Positions 36,685 to 45,502 of a DNA stretch of 64,000 nt are shown here, one piece after another. The stretch is taken from NCBI RefSeq assembly GCF_001040705.1, contig NZ_CVQP01000003.1:1-64000 (forward strand), given 5' to 3'. The notes under the pieces were generated by a model that searched no databases, was not told where the DNA came from, and saw nothing but the letters and a program-made list of their open reading frames with translations. Numbering within the stretch: the first letter of the stretch is position 1; each line of letters begins with the position of its first letter. Origin of the DNA: Rhodococcus sp. RD6.2 (GTDB lineage: Bacteria; Actinomycetota; Actinomycetes; Mycobacteriales; Mycobacteriaceae). A program made the translations under genes and the position numbers.

Positions 36685-37145
36685 GCGCGCCGTTCGATGC
36701 GGGCGGCCCCGTGCTCGGGGTACCGGTGCTCGGCGTCCCCGCGCTCGATGTCGCCGTGCCGGGCGCCGACGACCGCCTCGACGAGCCCGCTCGCGATGAC
36801 CGGTCCCCCGGCGAACCGCCGTCCCAGTCCGACTCCACCACCATCGTCAACCCGCGAGGCACCGTCGCCGTCACCGCCACCTCCACCGGCCTGCCGATCG
36901 ACGTCCGCATCGACTCTCGGGAATTGCGCTACGGCGGCGGCGAACTCGCGGCGGCGATCCTGGACCTGTGCCGGAGATCGACGCAGGAGGCGAAGGCACG
37001 CAGGCGCGACGAACTGGCCGCGGCGGGCGTCCGGGACGACATCCTCGACCAACTCGGGCTGCCCGAGCGTGACGCACTCTCCGCCGACCAGGCGCGACGC
37101 GACGCGAACGAGTCAGCGGCGCCGACGTGGATGAGGCCCGTGTGA
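36681..37145 (+). CDS. YbaB/EbfC-like protein of the type VII cassette
   Basis: The 154-residue product starts with a low-complexity Val/Pro/Gly region and an acidic stretch. From about residue 55 it reads like a YbaB/EbfC domain: strand VAVTATSTGLPIDVRID followed by a long helix (GGGELAAAILDLCRRSTQEAKARR). YbaB-like proteins are frequent next to type VII substrates in Nocardia and Rhodococcus, where a chaperone role is supposed. The GTG start overlaps the NlpC stop (GTGA 36681-36684). Confidence 0.6.
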   Translation: MSAPFDAGGPVLGVPVLGVPALDVAVPGADDRLDEPARDDRSPGEPPSQSDSTTIVNPRGTVAVTATSTGLPIDVRIDSRELRYGGGELAAAILDLCRRSTQEAKARRRDELAAAGVRDDILDQLGLPERDALSADQARRDANESAAPTWMRPV

Positions 37146-37219
37146 GCGGCGCGAACGGAGTGGTGCGGTGAGCGGCCGGAACGGAGTGGTGCGGTGAGCG
37201 GCCGGAACGGAGTGGTGCG
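37142..37219 (+). repeat. three tandem 26-base units, each a start site plus 9-codon micro-ORF
   Basis: Units 37142-37167, 37168-37193 and 37194-37219 are the same 26 bases; the first differs only around positions 10-11. Each begins GTGAGCGGC and contains CGGAG seven to eight bases before the GTG of the next unit. From every GTG a 10-codon frame (nine residues plus TGA) runs into the next unit, and its TGA overlaps the next GTG as GTGA. The fourth GTG (37220) is the start of the following gene. The first GTGA also contains the stop of the preceding gene. Confidence 0.85.
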
Positions 37220-37522
37220 GTGAGCGGCGCAGAGATGGATGCCGTGGTCGCGCGGGCGACCGCGGGGCTCGCCGCGCTCGACGACGCCCTGCACCAGTTG
37301 TCGTCGGCGCGGGCACGGGTCACGCATTCGTCAGGTCTGGTGAGCGTCGAGGTGGACGAGCACGGGGGCATGTGCGGGCTGTTCTTCCCCGAGTCGCTGT
37401 CCGGCACCGACGCCGATGAACTGGGCCGGGCGGTCGTCGAGACCGCGGCCCGCGCTGCGCAACTGGTGGCGGAGCGACGGGAACGGCTACTGGCATCGCT
37501 CGCGGAGAGGTTGAGCGATTAG
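37220..37522 (+). CDS. YbaB/EbfC family protein
   Basis: The 100-residue protein has the YbaB plan: N-terminal helix (DAVVARATAGLAALDDALHQLSS), beta strands GLVSVEVDEHGGMCGLFF, then a long C-terminal helix rich in Ala/Arg/Glu. It starts at the last GTG of the tandem micro-ORF array, with CGGAG upstream. It is the fourth member of the type VII cassette, and its role there is unproven. Confidence 0.7.
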   Translation: MSGAEMDAVVARATAGLAALDDALHQLSSARARVTHSSGLVSVEVDEHGGMCGLFFPESLSGTDADELGRAVVETAARAAQLVAERRERLLASLAERLSD

Positions 37523-37525
37523 GCT
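37520..37525 (+). promoter_or_regulatory. possible -10 hexamer of the 37533 gene
   Basis: TAGGCT starting at the stop codon of the YbaB gene, seven bases before ATG 37533. The spacing is one base longer than in the other leaderless candidates. Confidence 0.4.
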
Positions 37526-37532
37526 TCGCGCC

Positions 37533-38792
37533 ATGGCTGGAGACATCGTCCCGATTCAACTCGGACTGACCGACGGCGACCTCGTCACCCTGTGGGCGCC
37601 GCGCTGGCGTGAAGGGGACGATGAGTGGGAGGCCTTCCTCGGTCACGGTGACGATCTGTACGGGTTCTCCTCGGCGGCCGAACTGGCCGCGTTCGTCCGC
37701 TCGGACCGCGAGCACGATCTGGTCGAGCATCCGTCGTGGGCGATCGTCGCGGCGCTGTCTGCCGCGGAGTTCGAACCCGACGACACGCACGTGTTCGACC
37801 TGGTCGGTGTTCCCGAACTCGTGGCAGGCGACCCCGACGCGGACACCCTCGGCGAGCTCGAGGACACGTTCGAGATCGTCCGCTCGATCGGCGAGGTGTG
37901 CGACCTCGACGTCGTGATCCGGTACTTCGGGGCGAATCCGGTGCTCGACGCCGTCTCCGCGGGTGAGCCCGCGTTCGTCGGCCGGGACGGCGAGCAGCGG
38001 TGGGACCAGATCGGGACGGCCGTCGCGGCGGGATGGGAGGCCGTGATCGACGCTATCGACGCGGTCGTCACGACACCGCAGACCGACGCCGCCGCCGTCG
38101 CGGAGGCCGAGGCTGAGATCGTCGCGGCGCAGGAGAACGTCGTCGACGCGGACGATGCCGCCGAGGAGGGCGACGACGAGGACGACGACATCGAGTACGT
38201 CAGCCTCGACGGCGAGACCGACGAGGAGGAGGGCGATGACGAGGAGACGTTCTGGACGTCGGTCGGCATCGACCCGGTCAAGATCATCACCTCGGCGGAC
38301 ACCTACTTCACGCTGCGCTGCTACCTCGACGACGACCCGGTCTTCCTCGGCAGGGCCGGGAAGATCCTCGCGTTCACGTCGGAGCGGGCGCTGGCGCGGT
38401 TCCTCGCCGACGACCACGATCACGCACTGGCACGCGTGAGCACCTACGCCGAGGTGCAGGCCGCGGCCGTGGACGGCTCCCTCGACGTCGAGGTCACCGA
38501 CGAGAACGTGTACGTGCTGCCGGGTCTGGCCGACGACCTCGCGGACGGACCGCAGTCGGTCGACGCCGACCAACTCGACCTCGCCGTCGAACTGTTCACG
38601 GACGCGGCGCAGTTCGCCGGGGACGAGTCGACGGAGCAGGCGCTGGCGCCGTCCACCCCGCTCGGCTGGTACGTGTCGTACACGCTGAACCCGGATCCGA
38701 CGCGGCTGGCCCCCAGCGCCCCGTTCACCGCGGAGGCGCAGTCCTGGCGTGACCTGGAGCGAGAGTTCGAGGCCCGCCTGCAGCTCGTCTAA
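37533..38792 (+). CDS. conserved actinobacterial protein (Rv3311-like), unknown function
   Basis: A 419-residue acidic protein with an internal duplication. Residues about 10-150 and 265-415 both contain a VTLW/YFTLRCY...FLGRAGK/FLGHGDD...FTSxxALARF pattern, joined by a very acidic linker (about 190-250, runs of Asp/Glu). No catalytic motif or membrane segment is seen. It sits where Rv3311 is in mycobacteria, between upp and the add/deoA/cdd genes. Its end overlaps the convergent add by four bases. Confidence 0.7.
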   Translation: MAGDIVPIQLGLTDGDLVTLWAPRWREGDDEWEAFLGHGDDLYGFSSAAELAAFVRSDREHDLVEHPSWAIVAALSAAEFEPDDTHVFDLVGVPELVAGDPDADTLGELEDTFEIVRSIGEVCDLDVVIRYFGANPVLDAVSAGEPAFVGRDGEQRWDQIGTAVAAGWEAVIDAIDAVVTTPQTDAAAVAEAEAEIVAAQENVVDADDAAEEGDDEDDDIEYVSLDGETDEEEGDDEETFWTSVGIDPVKIITSADTYFTLRCYLDDDPVFLGRAGKILAFTSERALARFLADDHDHALARVSTYAEVQAAAVDGSLDVEVTDENVYVLPGLADDLADGPQSVDADQLDLAVELFTDAAQFAGDESTEQALAPSTPLGWYVSYTLNPDPTRLAPSAPFTAEAQSWRDLEREFEARLQLV

Positions 38793-39925
38793 CGGGTCGG
38801 CCTGTCAGTGCCCAACCCCTTGAGTCGGGCGTATCCGGGTTTGACGACGTCGTCGATCAGCCGGAGCCGCTCCGGGAACGGGATGAACGCCGACTTCATC
38901 GCGTTGATGGTGAAGCGTTCGAGATCGCTCCAGCCGTAGCCGAAGGTCACGGCGAGCGCGACCATTTCCTCGCTCATGGTCGTCGCGCTCATCAGCCGGT
39001 TGTCGGTGTTCACCGTCACCCGGAACCGCAACCGGGCGAGCAGGTCGAAGGGGTGCTTGTCGAGGCTGGGGACGGCACCGGTCTGCACGTTGGAGCTGGG
39101 ACACAGCTCCAACGGGATGCGCTGGTCGCGAACGTAGTTCGCAAGCCTGCCGAGCCGGGTGTCCCCGTCGTCGCCGACGGTGATGTCATCGGTGATCCGG
39201 ACTCCGTGCCCGAGGCGATCGGCCCCACAGAACGCGATCGCCTCGTGGATCGACGGCAGACCGAACGCCTCGCCGGCGTGAATGGTGAAATGTGCGTTGT
39301 TGGCCCGCATCAGCTCGAAGGCGTCGAGGTGTCGGCTCGGCGGGTGGCCCGCCTCGGCGCCCGCGATATCGAAACCGACGACTCCGCGGTCCCGGAACCG
39401 GAGCGCCAGTTCGGCGATCTCCCGCGACCGGGCGGCGTGCCGCATCGCGGTGAGCAGGCAGCCGACGCGAATCTCGCGACCCTGGTCACGGACCTGAGCC
39501 ATCCCGTCCTCGAACCCGAGCAGGGTGTGGTGGACGACGTCGTCGAGGCTCAGTCCCCGTTCGAGGTGTTGCTCGGGCGCGAACCGCACCTCCGCGTAGA
39601 CCACTCCGTCGGCGGCGAGGTCTGCGACGCATTCGCGTGCCACCCGCTGGAGGCCCTCGGGCGTCTGCATCACCGCGACGGTGTGCGCGAACGTCTCGAG
39701 ATAGCGCTCGAGCGAGCCACTGCCCGCGGCCGCGGCGAACCAGACGGCGAGGTCGTCGGCATCGGTCGCCGGGAGCGCGTCGTATCCGATGTGTTGGGCG
39801 AGTTCGAGGACGGTTGCGGGCCTGAGCCCACCGTCGAGGTGGTCGTGCAGGACCGCTTTGGGTGCGGTGCGCACCGTGGCGAGGTCGAGGGGTGCGGATC
39901 CGGGGTTCTGCGGTGGCGTACCCAT
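38789..39925 (-). CDS. add: adenosine deaminase
   Basis: The 378-residue TIM-barrel metallo-deaminase converts adenosine or deoxyadenosine to (deoxy)inosine. Zinc and catalytic residues lie in HDHLDGG, HAGEAFG, GHG and the C-terminal [16 protein letters not shown]. In place of the usual D-D-P motif it has TDNRL, as in other actinobacterial Add proteins. It is last in the cdd-deoA-add operon, ten bases after deoA. ATG 39925 was chosen at the conserved N-terminus; the longer frame to 40183 runs into deoA. Confidence 0.92.
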   Translation of the reverse strand: MGTPPQNPGSAPLDLATVRTAPKAVLHDHLDGGLRPATVLELAQHIGYDALPATDADDLAVWFAAAAGSGSLERYLETFAHTVAVMQTPEGLQRVARECVADLAADGVVYAEVRFAPEQHLERGLSLDDVVHHTLLGFEDGMAQVRDQGREIRVGCLLTAMRHAARSREIAELALRFRDRGVVGFDIAGAEAGHPPSRHLDAFELMRANNAHFTIHAGEAFGLPSIHEAIAFCGADRLGHGVRITDDITVGDDGDTRLGRLANYVRDQRIPLELCPSSNVQTGAVPSLDKHPFDLLARLRFRVTVNTDNRLMSATTMSEEMVALAVTFGYGWSDLERFTINAMKSAFIPFPERLRLIDDVVKPGYARLKGLGTDRPTR

Positions 39926-39935
39926 GTCTGAGAAG

Positions 39936-41231
39936 TTAGACCGGGACCATGCCGATGCGCTCGATGACGAGCGGCTCGTCGGGTGGCGTGTCGCCGATGT
40001 CCCAGGCGCCGTCGAGCGCGGCCCGGGCGGACTCGAACCGGTGTGGCGTGTCGGTGTACAGGGTGAACAGTGGCGCTCCGGCCTCGACCCGGTCGCCGGG
40101 ACGGGCGTGCCACCGTATCCCCGCCCCTGCCTGGACGGCCTGACCCTGCCGCTCGCGTCCGGCACCGAGTCGCCAGGCGGCAACCCCGACGGCTCTGGCG
40201 TCGAGCCGGGTCAACACACCGGAGGCGTTTGCGTACAACACTTCTCGTTCCCGAGCGGGTGGCAGCGGAGCGTCCGGGTCGCCACCCTGCGCCGCGACCA
40301 TGGCTCGCCAGCGATCCATCGCCCGCCCGTCCTGCAGTGCGTCGACGGGGTCGACCGCGTCCAGACCGGCGGCGGCGAGCATCTCGCGAGCGAGCGTGAG
40401 GGTCAGTTCCACGACGTCCGGCGGACCACCACCGGCGAGCACCTCGACCGACTCCGCGACCTCGAGCGCGTTGCCCGCGGTGTGACCGAGCGGGGTGTCC
40501 ATTCCCGTGAGCAGGGCGACCGTACGCACCCCGGCGTCGTTTCCGAGTTCGACCATGGCGGTGGCCAGTTCGCGGGCGTCGGGCAGCGACTGCACGAACG
40601 CGCCGGACCCGACCTTCACATCGAGAACCAGCGACTGTGACCCTTCGGCGATCTTCTTGCTCATGATCGAGCTGGCGATGAGCGGGATCGATTCGACGGT
40701 TCCGGTGACGTCCCGAAGGGCGTACAGCTTGCGGTCGGCGGGAGCGAGATCTGCTCCCGCGGCGCACACGACCGCGCCGATCGCCGGATCCGCGAGGATC
40801 CGCATCATCTCGTCGGACCCCAGGTCAGCACGCCAGCCGGGGATCGCCTCGAGTTTGTCGAGGGTTCCGCCGGTGTGGCCCAGTCCGCGCCCGGAGAGCT
40901 GCGGCACGATGGCACCGCAGGCCGCCACGAGCGGGGCGAGGGGAAGCGTGATCTTGTCTCCCACACCGCCGGTCGAATGCTTGTCCACGGTCGGCCGGGG
41001 CAGTCCGGACAGGTCCATGCGCCGCCCCGACGCGATCATGGCGTGGGTCCACGCCGCGGTTTCGCGGCGATCGAGGCCGCGCAGCACGATCGCCATCGCC
41101 AGGGCCGCCATCTGCTCGTCGGCGACACCCCCGGCCGTGTACTCGCTCACGACCCAGCGGATCTGGGTGTCGGTGAGCTCACAGCCGTCGCGTTTGGCTG
41201 TGATGACCGAGATCGCGTCGAGGCCGCTCAT
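39936..41231 (-). CDS. deoA: thymidine phosphorylase
   Basis: A 431-residue pyrimidine-nucleoside phosphorylase, standard length, giving thymine (or uracil) and deoxyribose 1-phosphate. Visible signatures are KRDGCELTD, the phosphate/base loop [22 protein letters not shown] and [10 protein letters not shown]. Its ATG overlaps the cdd stop as ATGA (41228-41231), so cytidine deaminase and thymidine phosphorylase are made together. It forms a salvage operon with add. Confidence 0.95.
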   Translation of the reverse strand: MSGLDAISVITAKRDGCELTDTQIRWVVSEYTAGGVADEQMAALAMAIVLRGLDRRETAAWTHAMIASGRRMDLSGLPRPTVDKHSTGGVGDKITLPLAPLVAACGAIVPQLSGRGLGHTGGTLDKLEAIPGWRADLGSDEMMRILADPAIGAVVCAAGADLAPADRKLYALRDVTGTVESIPLIASSIMSKKIAEGSQSLVLDVKVGSGAFVQSLPDARELATAMVELGNDAGVRTVALLTGMDTPLGHTAGNALEVAESVEVLAGGGPPDVVELTLTLAREMLAAAGLDAVDPVDALQDGRAMDRWRAMVAAQGGDPDAPLPPAREREVLYANASGVLTRLDARAVGVAAWRLGAGRERQGQAVQAGAGIRWHARPGDRVEAGAPLFTLYTDTPHRFESARAALDGAWDIGDTPPDEPLVIERIGMVPV

Positions 41232-41629
41232 CGCGCGACGCGTTCGAGGTCGTCCGGACCGAAAGCCGCAGGTAGAAGCACCGACAGCGGGACCGGCCCC
41301 GTCGGCGTGTCGACGAGCAGCTCGCCTCCGCCGTGCTCCAGCAGCAGCTGCCGGCACCGTCCGCAGGGCATCAGAATATCCGAGTTCGCGTCCCGGCACG
41401 TGAACGCCAGCAGGCGTCCGCCGCCGGACGCGTGTAAGTTACCGACGAGTCCACATTCGGCGCAGAGCCCCAGCCCGTATGAGACATTTTCCACATTGCA
41501 TCCGACGACGATCCGACCGTCGTCGACGAGCGCCGCCGCCCCGACAGGGAACTTCGAGTAGGGCGCATATGCCTGCATCATCACCCGATCAGCATTGTCC
41601 CGCAACACATTCCAGTCGATTTCCGCCAC
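41228..41629 (-). CDS. cdd: cytidine deaminase
   Basis: The 133-residue zinc enzyme deaminates cytidine and deoxycytidine. The active-site glutamate is in CAECG and the other zinc ligands are in PCGRCRQ; YAPYSKFPVGAA is the family N-terminus. GTG 41629 gives a start like that of mycobacterial Cdd (AEIDWNVLRDNA). Upstream ATGs at 41647 and 41674 add an odd Cys-rich extension and are not preferred. It is the first gene of the cdd-deoA-add operon, divergent from sdhC. Confidence 0.94.
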   Translation of the reverse strand: MAEIDWNVLRDNADRVMMQAYAPYSKFPVGAAALVDDGRIVVGCNVENVSYGLGLCAECGLVGNLHASGGGRLLAFTCRDANSDILMPCGRCRQLLLEHGGGELLVDTPTGPVPLSVLLPAAFGPDDLERVAR

Positions 41630-41693
41630 GGTGCACCATCCTGGCATGCATGCCGAACGGGCGCAGTACTTCACCCTCCTGACGTCGAATGTA

Positions 41694-41712
41694 GTTGGAC
41701 AGGCAAACCTAA
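41694..41712. promoter_or_regulatory. possible iron box (IdeR/DtxR-like) upstream of sdhC
   Basis: The minus strand of 41694-41712 matches the IdeR consensus TTAGGTTAGGCTAACCTAA at 13 of 19 positions, with the left half TTAGGTT perfect. It lies in the 267-base gap between cdd and the sdh operon, about 185 bases before sdhC. It may simply be a promoter region. Confidence 0.3.
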
Positions 41713-41896
41713 GTAGGATGCTTCTGCCTCGTACGAACCGCCCGCCGAATTAGTTCCCGGATTCCGGGAGGATTACAGTGCAGGGAGTCGGTTCAGGTTC
41801 TCGTCGCACCAAGACTGAAAACCCCAGGGTGTACCCAGAATCAGTCGAACTCCCGGTGCGGCGCGTCCACCAAAAATGTTGGAGGCACAGCACTCG

Positions 41897-42301
41897 ATGA
41901 GTAGCACGACTGAAGCCGCTCCGGCACAGGAGCGCACGCGGTCGCTATACCGGGGCGACCCCGGAATGTGGTCCTGGGTCCTGCACAGGATCACCGGTGT
42001 CGCGACATTCTTCTTCCTCTTCGTCCACGTGCTCGACACCGCACTGGTGCGAGTCAATCCGGACACCTACGACCGGGTCATCGAGACCTACAAGAACCCC
42101 GTCGTGGGGCTCATGGAGCTCGCCCTCGTCGCGATGGTGCTCTACCACGCACTCAACGGCCTGCGCGTGATGCTCGTCGACTTCTGGTCGAAGGGCGCCC
42201 AGTACCAGCGCGTGATGCTCTGGGTCATCCTCGCGATCTGGTTCGTGGTGATGATTCCGGCCGCCGGTCGCATCTTCTACAACATGTTTGCGGGGCACTG
42301 A
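41897..42301 (+). CDS. sdhC: succinate dehydrogenase cytochrome b556 subunit
   Basis: A 134-residue membrane anchor with three transmembrane helices. The first is preceded by WSWVLHRITGVATFFFLFVHVLD, the SdhC signature with Arg/Ser quinone-site and His haem-ligand candidates; YHALNGLR supplies another His. ATG 41897 was chosen because GGAGG lies 11 bases upstream. ATG 41876 is in frame, but the GGAGG would then be inside the gene. First gene of sdhCDAB. Confidence 0.9.
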   Translation: MSSTTEAAPAQERTRSLYRGDPGMWSWVLHRITGVATFFFLFVHVLDTALVRVNPDTYDRVIETYKNPVVGLMELALVAMVLYHALNGLRVMLVDFWSKGAQYQRVMLWVILAIWFVVMIPAAGRIFYNMFAGH

Positions 42302-42303
42302 CA

Positions 42304-42747
42304 ATGAGTGAAGCAAAGGTTCTCGCCACCTCGTACGACCGCCCCGCCAGCCTGGACAGCCCGCGTTCGCCGCGGCGTCAGGCCAAGAACAACTTCGAGC
42401 TCTACGCCTGGTTGTTCATGCGCCTGTCCGGCCTCGCCCTGATCATCCTGGTACTCGGCCACCTCTTCATCATGCTGATGGTCGACGAGGGTGTGCACCG
42501 CATCAACTTCGCGTTCGTCGCCGGCCGCTGGTCCAGCCCGTTCTGGCAGCTCTGGGATCTGTCGATGCTGTGGCTCGCGATGCTCCACGGTGGCAACGGA
42601 CTGCGCACCGTGATTGCTGACTACTCGCGCAAGGACTCGACGCGCTTCTGGCTCAACGTCGTCCTCGCGGTGGCGATGATTCTCATCCTCGTCACCGGCA
42701 CGTATGTCATCTTCACCTTCGACCCGACCTTCATCCCGGGGAGCTAA
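42304..42747 (+). CDS. sdhD: succinate dehydrogenase membrane anchor subunit
   Basis: The 147-residue hydrophobic subunit has a charged N-terminus (about 1-32), then three transmembrane helices; RLSGLALIILVLGHLFI and MLHGGNGLRTVI carry the conserved Ser/His positions of SdhD. It begins two bases after the sdhC stop. Confidence 0.9.
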   Translation: MSEAKVLATSYDRPASLDSPRSPRRQAKNNFELYAWLFMRLSGLALIILVLGHLFIMLMVDEGVHRINFAFVAGRWSSPFWQLWDLSMLWLAMLHGGNGLRTVIADYSRKDSTRFWLNVVLAVAMILILVTGTYVIFTFDPTFIPGS

Positions 42748-42753
42748 CTCTTC

Positions 42754-44505
42754 ATGCTGGAACATCGTTACGACGTCGTCATTGTCGGGGCAGGCGGCGC
42801 CGGCATGCGCGCCGCCATCGAGTCGGGTCCCCGCACCCGGACTGCGGTCCTGACCAAGCTCTACCCCACCCGCTCCCACACCGGCGCGGCGCAGGGCGGC
42901 ATGTGCGCCGCACTCGCCAACGTGGAAGAGGACAACTGGGAGTGGCACACCTTCGACACCGTCAAGGGCGGCGACTACCTCGCCGACCAGGACGCCGTCG
43001 AGATCATGGCCAAGGAGGCCATCGACGCGGTGCTCGACCTGGAGAAGATGGGTCTTCCCTTCAACCGCACCCCCGAAGGCAAGATCGATCAGCGCCGCTT
43101 CGGCGGTCACACCCGTGACCACGGCAAGGCTCCGGTTCGCCGGGCCTGCTACGCCGCGGACCGCACGGGCCACATGATCCTCCAGACGCTCTACCAGAAC
43201 TGCGTCAAGCACGACGTCGAGTTCTTCAACGAGTTCTACGCGCTCGACATCGCGCTCACCGAGACCGACGAGGGCCCGGTCGCCACCGGCGTCATCGCGT
43301 ACGAGCTGTCGACCGGCGACATCCACGTCTTCCACGCGAAGTCGATCGTGTTCGCCACCGGTGGCTCGGGCCGCATGTACAAGACGACGTCCAACGCGCA
43401 CACCCTCACCGGTGACGGCATGGGCATCATCTTCCGCAAGGGTCTGCCGCTGGAGGACATGGAGTTCCACCAGTTCCATCCCACAGGACTCGCGGGTCTC
43501 GGCATCCTGATCTCCGAGGCCGTGCGCGGCGAGGGCGGCATCCTCCGCAACGTGGACGGCGAGCGCTTCATGGAGCGCTACGCCCCCACCATCAAGGACC
43601 TCGCGCCGCGTGACATCGTCGCCCGGTCGATGGTGCTCGAGGTGCTCGAGGGTCGTGGCGCAGGTCCGAACAAGGACTACGTCTACATCGACGTCACGCA
43701 CCTCGGTGAGGACGTGCTCGAGGAGAAGCTCCCCGACATCACCGAGTTCGCGCGCACCTACCTGGGCGTCGACCCGGTCACCGAGCTCGTGCCGGTGTAC
43801 CCGACGTGCCACTACGTGATGGGCGGCATCCCCACCAAGATCAACGGTGAGGTCCTGCGCAACAACGAGGATCACGTCCCCGGCCTGTACGCCGCGGGCG
43901 AGTGCGCCTGCGTGTCCGTGCACGGCGCGAACCGTCTCGGCACCAACTCGCTGCTCGACATCAACGTGTTCGGCCGTCGCGCCGGCATCGCGGCCGCCGA
44001 GTACGCCCTGTCCACCGAGTTCGTGCCGCTGCCGGACGAGCCCGCGAAGATGGTCGAGGAGTGGCTCGAGGTCATCCTGTCCGACCACGGCCACGAGCGC
44101 GTCGCGGACATCCGCACCGAGCTGCAGCAGTCCATGGACAACAACGCGTCCGTGTTCCGCACCGAGGAAACCCTCACGCGGGCCCTGGAGGACATCAAGG
44201 GCTTCAAGGAGCGTTACAACCACATCACCGTGCAGGACAAGGGCAAGCGCTACAACAGCGACCTGCTCGAGGCCGTCGAACTCGGCTTCCTGCTGGAGAT
44301 GGCCGAGGTGACCGTCGCCGGTGCACTGAACCGCAAGGAGTCCCGCGGCGGTCACGCCCGCGAGGACTACCCGGATCGCAACGACGCCGAGTACATGCAG
44401 CACACGATGGCGTACAAGGAAGGGGCGGACCTCATCGCCCCGATCCGTCTGGACTACAAGCCGGTTGTCCAGACCCGCTACGAGCCGATGGAGCGTAAGT
44501 ACTGA
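42754..44505 (+). CDS. sdhA: succinate dehydrogenase flavoprotein subunit
   Basis: The 583-residue catalytic subunit oxidises succinate to fumarate. It has the FAD motif VGAGGAGMRAA and His42 in RSHTGAAQGG for covalent FAD; the substrate-binding HQFHPTGL and the catalytic Arg-containing EAVRGEGG follow. Length and motifs are those of the class found in mycobacterial Sdh2. Six bases separate it from sdhD, and its TGA shares a base with the sdhB ATG (TGATG). Confidence 0.96.
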   Translation: MLEHRYDVVIVGAGGAGMRAAIESGPRTRTAVLTKLYPTRSHTGAAQGGMCAALANVEEDNWEWHTFDTVKGGDYLADQDAVEIMAKEAIDAVLDLEKMGLPFNRTPEGKIDQRRFGGHTRDHGKAPVRRACYAADRTGHMILQTLYQNCVKHDVEFFNEFYALDIALTETDEGPVATGVIAYELSTGDIHVFHAKSIVFATGGSGRMYKTTSNAHTLTGDGMGIIFRKGLPLEDMEFHQFHPTGLAGLGILISEAVRGEGGILRNVDGERFMERYAPTIKDLAPRDIVARSMVLEVLEGRGAGPNKDYVYIDVTHLGEDVLEEKLPDITEFARTYLGVDPVTELVPVYPTCHYVMGGIPTKINGEVLRNNEDHVPGLYAAGECACVSVHGANRLGTNSLLDINVFGRRAGIAAAEYALSTEFVPLPDEPAKMVEEWLEVILSDHGHERVADIRTELQQSMDNNASVFRTEETLTRALEDIKGFKERYNHITVQDKGKRYNSDLLEAVELGFLLEMAEVTVAGALNRKESRGGHAREDYPDRNDAEYMQHTMAYKEGADLIAPIRLDYKPVVQTRYEPMERKY

Positions 44506-45281
44506 TGTCCGCACCCGTTGTAGACAAGGACGCGCCCGCGCTGCCTCCCGTGCCCGAGGGCGCCGTCATGGTCACCCTCAAGATCGCCCGGTTCAACCCG
44601 GAGGACGGCAACGGTCAGCACTGGGAGTCCTTCCAGGTTCCGACCCTGCCGACCGATCGCCTGCTGAACCTGCTGCTGTACGTGAAGGGCTACCTGGACG
44701 GCACGCTGACGTTCCGTCGGTCCTGCGCGCACGGCGTCTGCGGTTCGGATGCCATGCGGATCAACGGTGTCAACCGACTGGCCTGCAAGGTCCTCATGCG
44801 GGACCTGCTCCCGAAGGACGCGAGCAAGCAGCTGACCATCACGATCGAGCCGATCAAGGGTCTGCCGGTCGAGAAGGATCTCGTCGTCGACATGGAGCCG
44901 TTCTTCGACGCGTTCCGCGCCGTGAAGCCGTTCCTGATGACCTCGGGCAACGAGCCGACCCGCGAGCGGATCCAGTCGCAGGCCGACCGCGCTCGCTTCG
45001 ACGACACCACCAAGTGCATCCTGTGCGCGTGCTGCACCACCTCGTGCCCGGTGTACTGGAGCGACGGCAGCTACTTCGGCCCGGCCGCGATCGTGAACGC
45101 ACACCGGTTCATCTTCGACAGCCGTGACGAGGGTGCCGCCGAGCGGCTTGACATCCTCAACGACAAGGAAGGTGTGTGGCGCTGCCGCACGACCTTCAAC
45201 TGCACCGACGCATGCCCTCGTGGCATCCAGGTCACGAAGGCCATCCAGGAAGTCAAGCGGGCGCTGTTGTTCACTCGCTGA
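44505..45281 (+). CDS. sdhB: succinate dehydrogenase iron-sulfur subunit
   Basis: The 258-residue subunit carries three clusters: [2Fe-2S] in SCAHGVCGSDAMRI plus the following ACK cysteine, [4Fe-4S] in CILCACCTTSCP, and [3Fe-4S] with the last CTDACPRG. It transfers electrons from SdhA to quinone in SdhCD. It ends the operon and is followed 39 bases later by a strong terminator. Confidence 0.96.
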   Translation: MSAPVVDKDAPALPPVPEGAVMVTLKIARFNPEDGNGQHWESFQVPTLPTDRLLNLLLYVKGYLDGTLTFRRSCAHGVCGSDAMRINGVNRLACKVLMRDLLPKDASKQLTITIEPIKGLPVEKDLVVDMEPFFDAFRAVKPFLMTSGNEPTRERIQSQADRARFDDTTKCILCACCTTSCPVYWSDGSYFGPAAIVNAHRFIFDSRDEGAAERLDILNDKEGVWRCRTTFNCTDACPRGIQVTKAIQEVKRALLFTR

Positions 45282-45320
45282 CAGCCTTCGGTCGATCACC
45301 CGACAACGCCGTCCAGCTAC

Positions 45321-45352
45321 AAAGGCGCGGACCCGAGAGGGTCCGCGCCTTT
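45321..45352 (+). terminator. sdh operon terminator
   Basis: Fourteen-base perfect stem AAAGGCGCGGACCC (45321-45334) and 45339-45352, closed by a GAGA tetraloop of the stable GNRA class and ending in CCTTTGTGTG. It is the best intrinsic-type terminator in the window. Confidence 0.85.
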
Positions 45353-45445
45353 GTGTGCTTTCTGACCAGGTCAGGCGTTACGTTCACATTTCAGATCACG
45401 AAGCTGCGTTCCTTCCGCAACCAATCCGTTACCATATGCCGATGA

Positions 45446-45472
45446 AGGGGTCGAGACCCTGATTCAGGGGTC
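45446..45472 (+). promoter_or_regulatory. paired AGGGGTC elements in the leader of the EspR-like gene
   Basis: AGGGGTC occurs at 45446-45452 and 45466-45472, 20 bases apart (about two helical turns), and the first copy forms GGGTC-GA-GACCC. A TACCAT -10 candidate is at 45430-45435. Both copies would lie just downstream of the transcription start, where a dimeric autoregulator could bind. Confidence 0.4.
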
Positions 45473-45502
45473 AAACATACGAAGGGATCGGGACCAACAG
45501 CA

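Noticed and set aside
37142-37219. Short CRISPR or transposon end repeat
   Set aside because: Units abut with no spacer, each contains a ribosome site and GTG start, and there is no transposase or target duplication.
42277-44514. 745-residue frame antisense to sdhDA
   Set aside because: High-GC third-codon-position shadow opposite clearly conserved succinate dehydrogenase genes.
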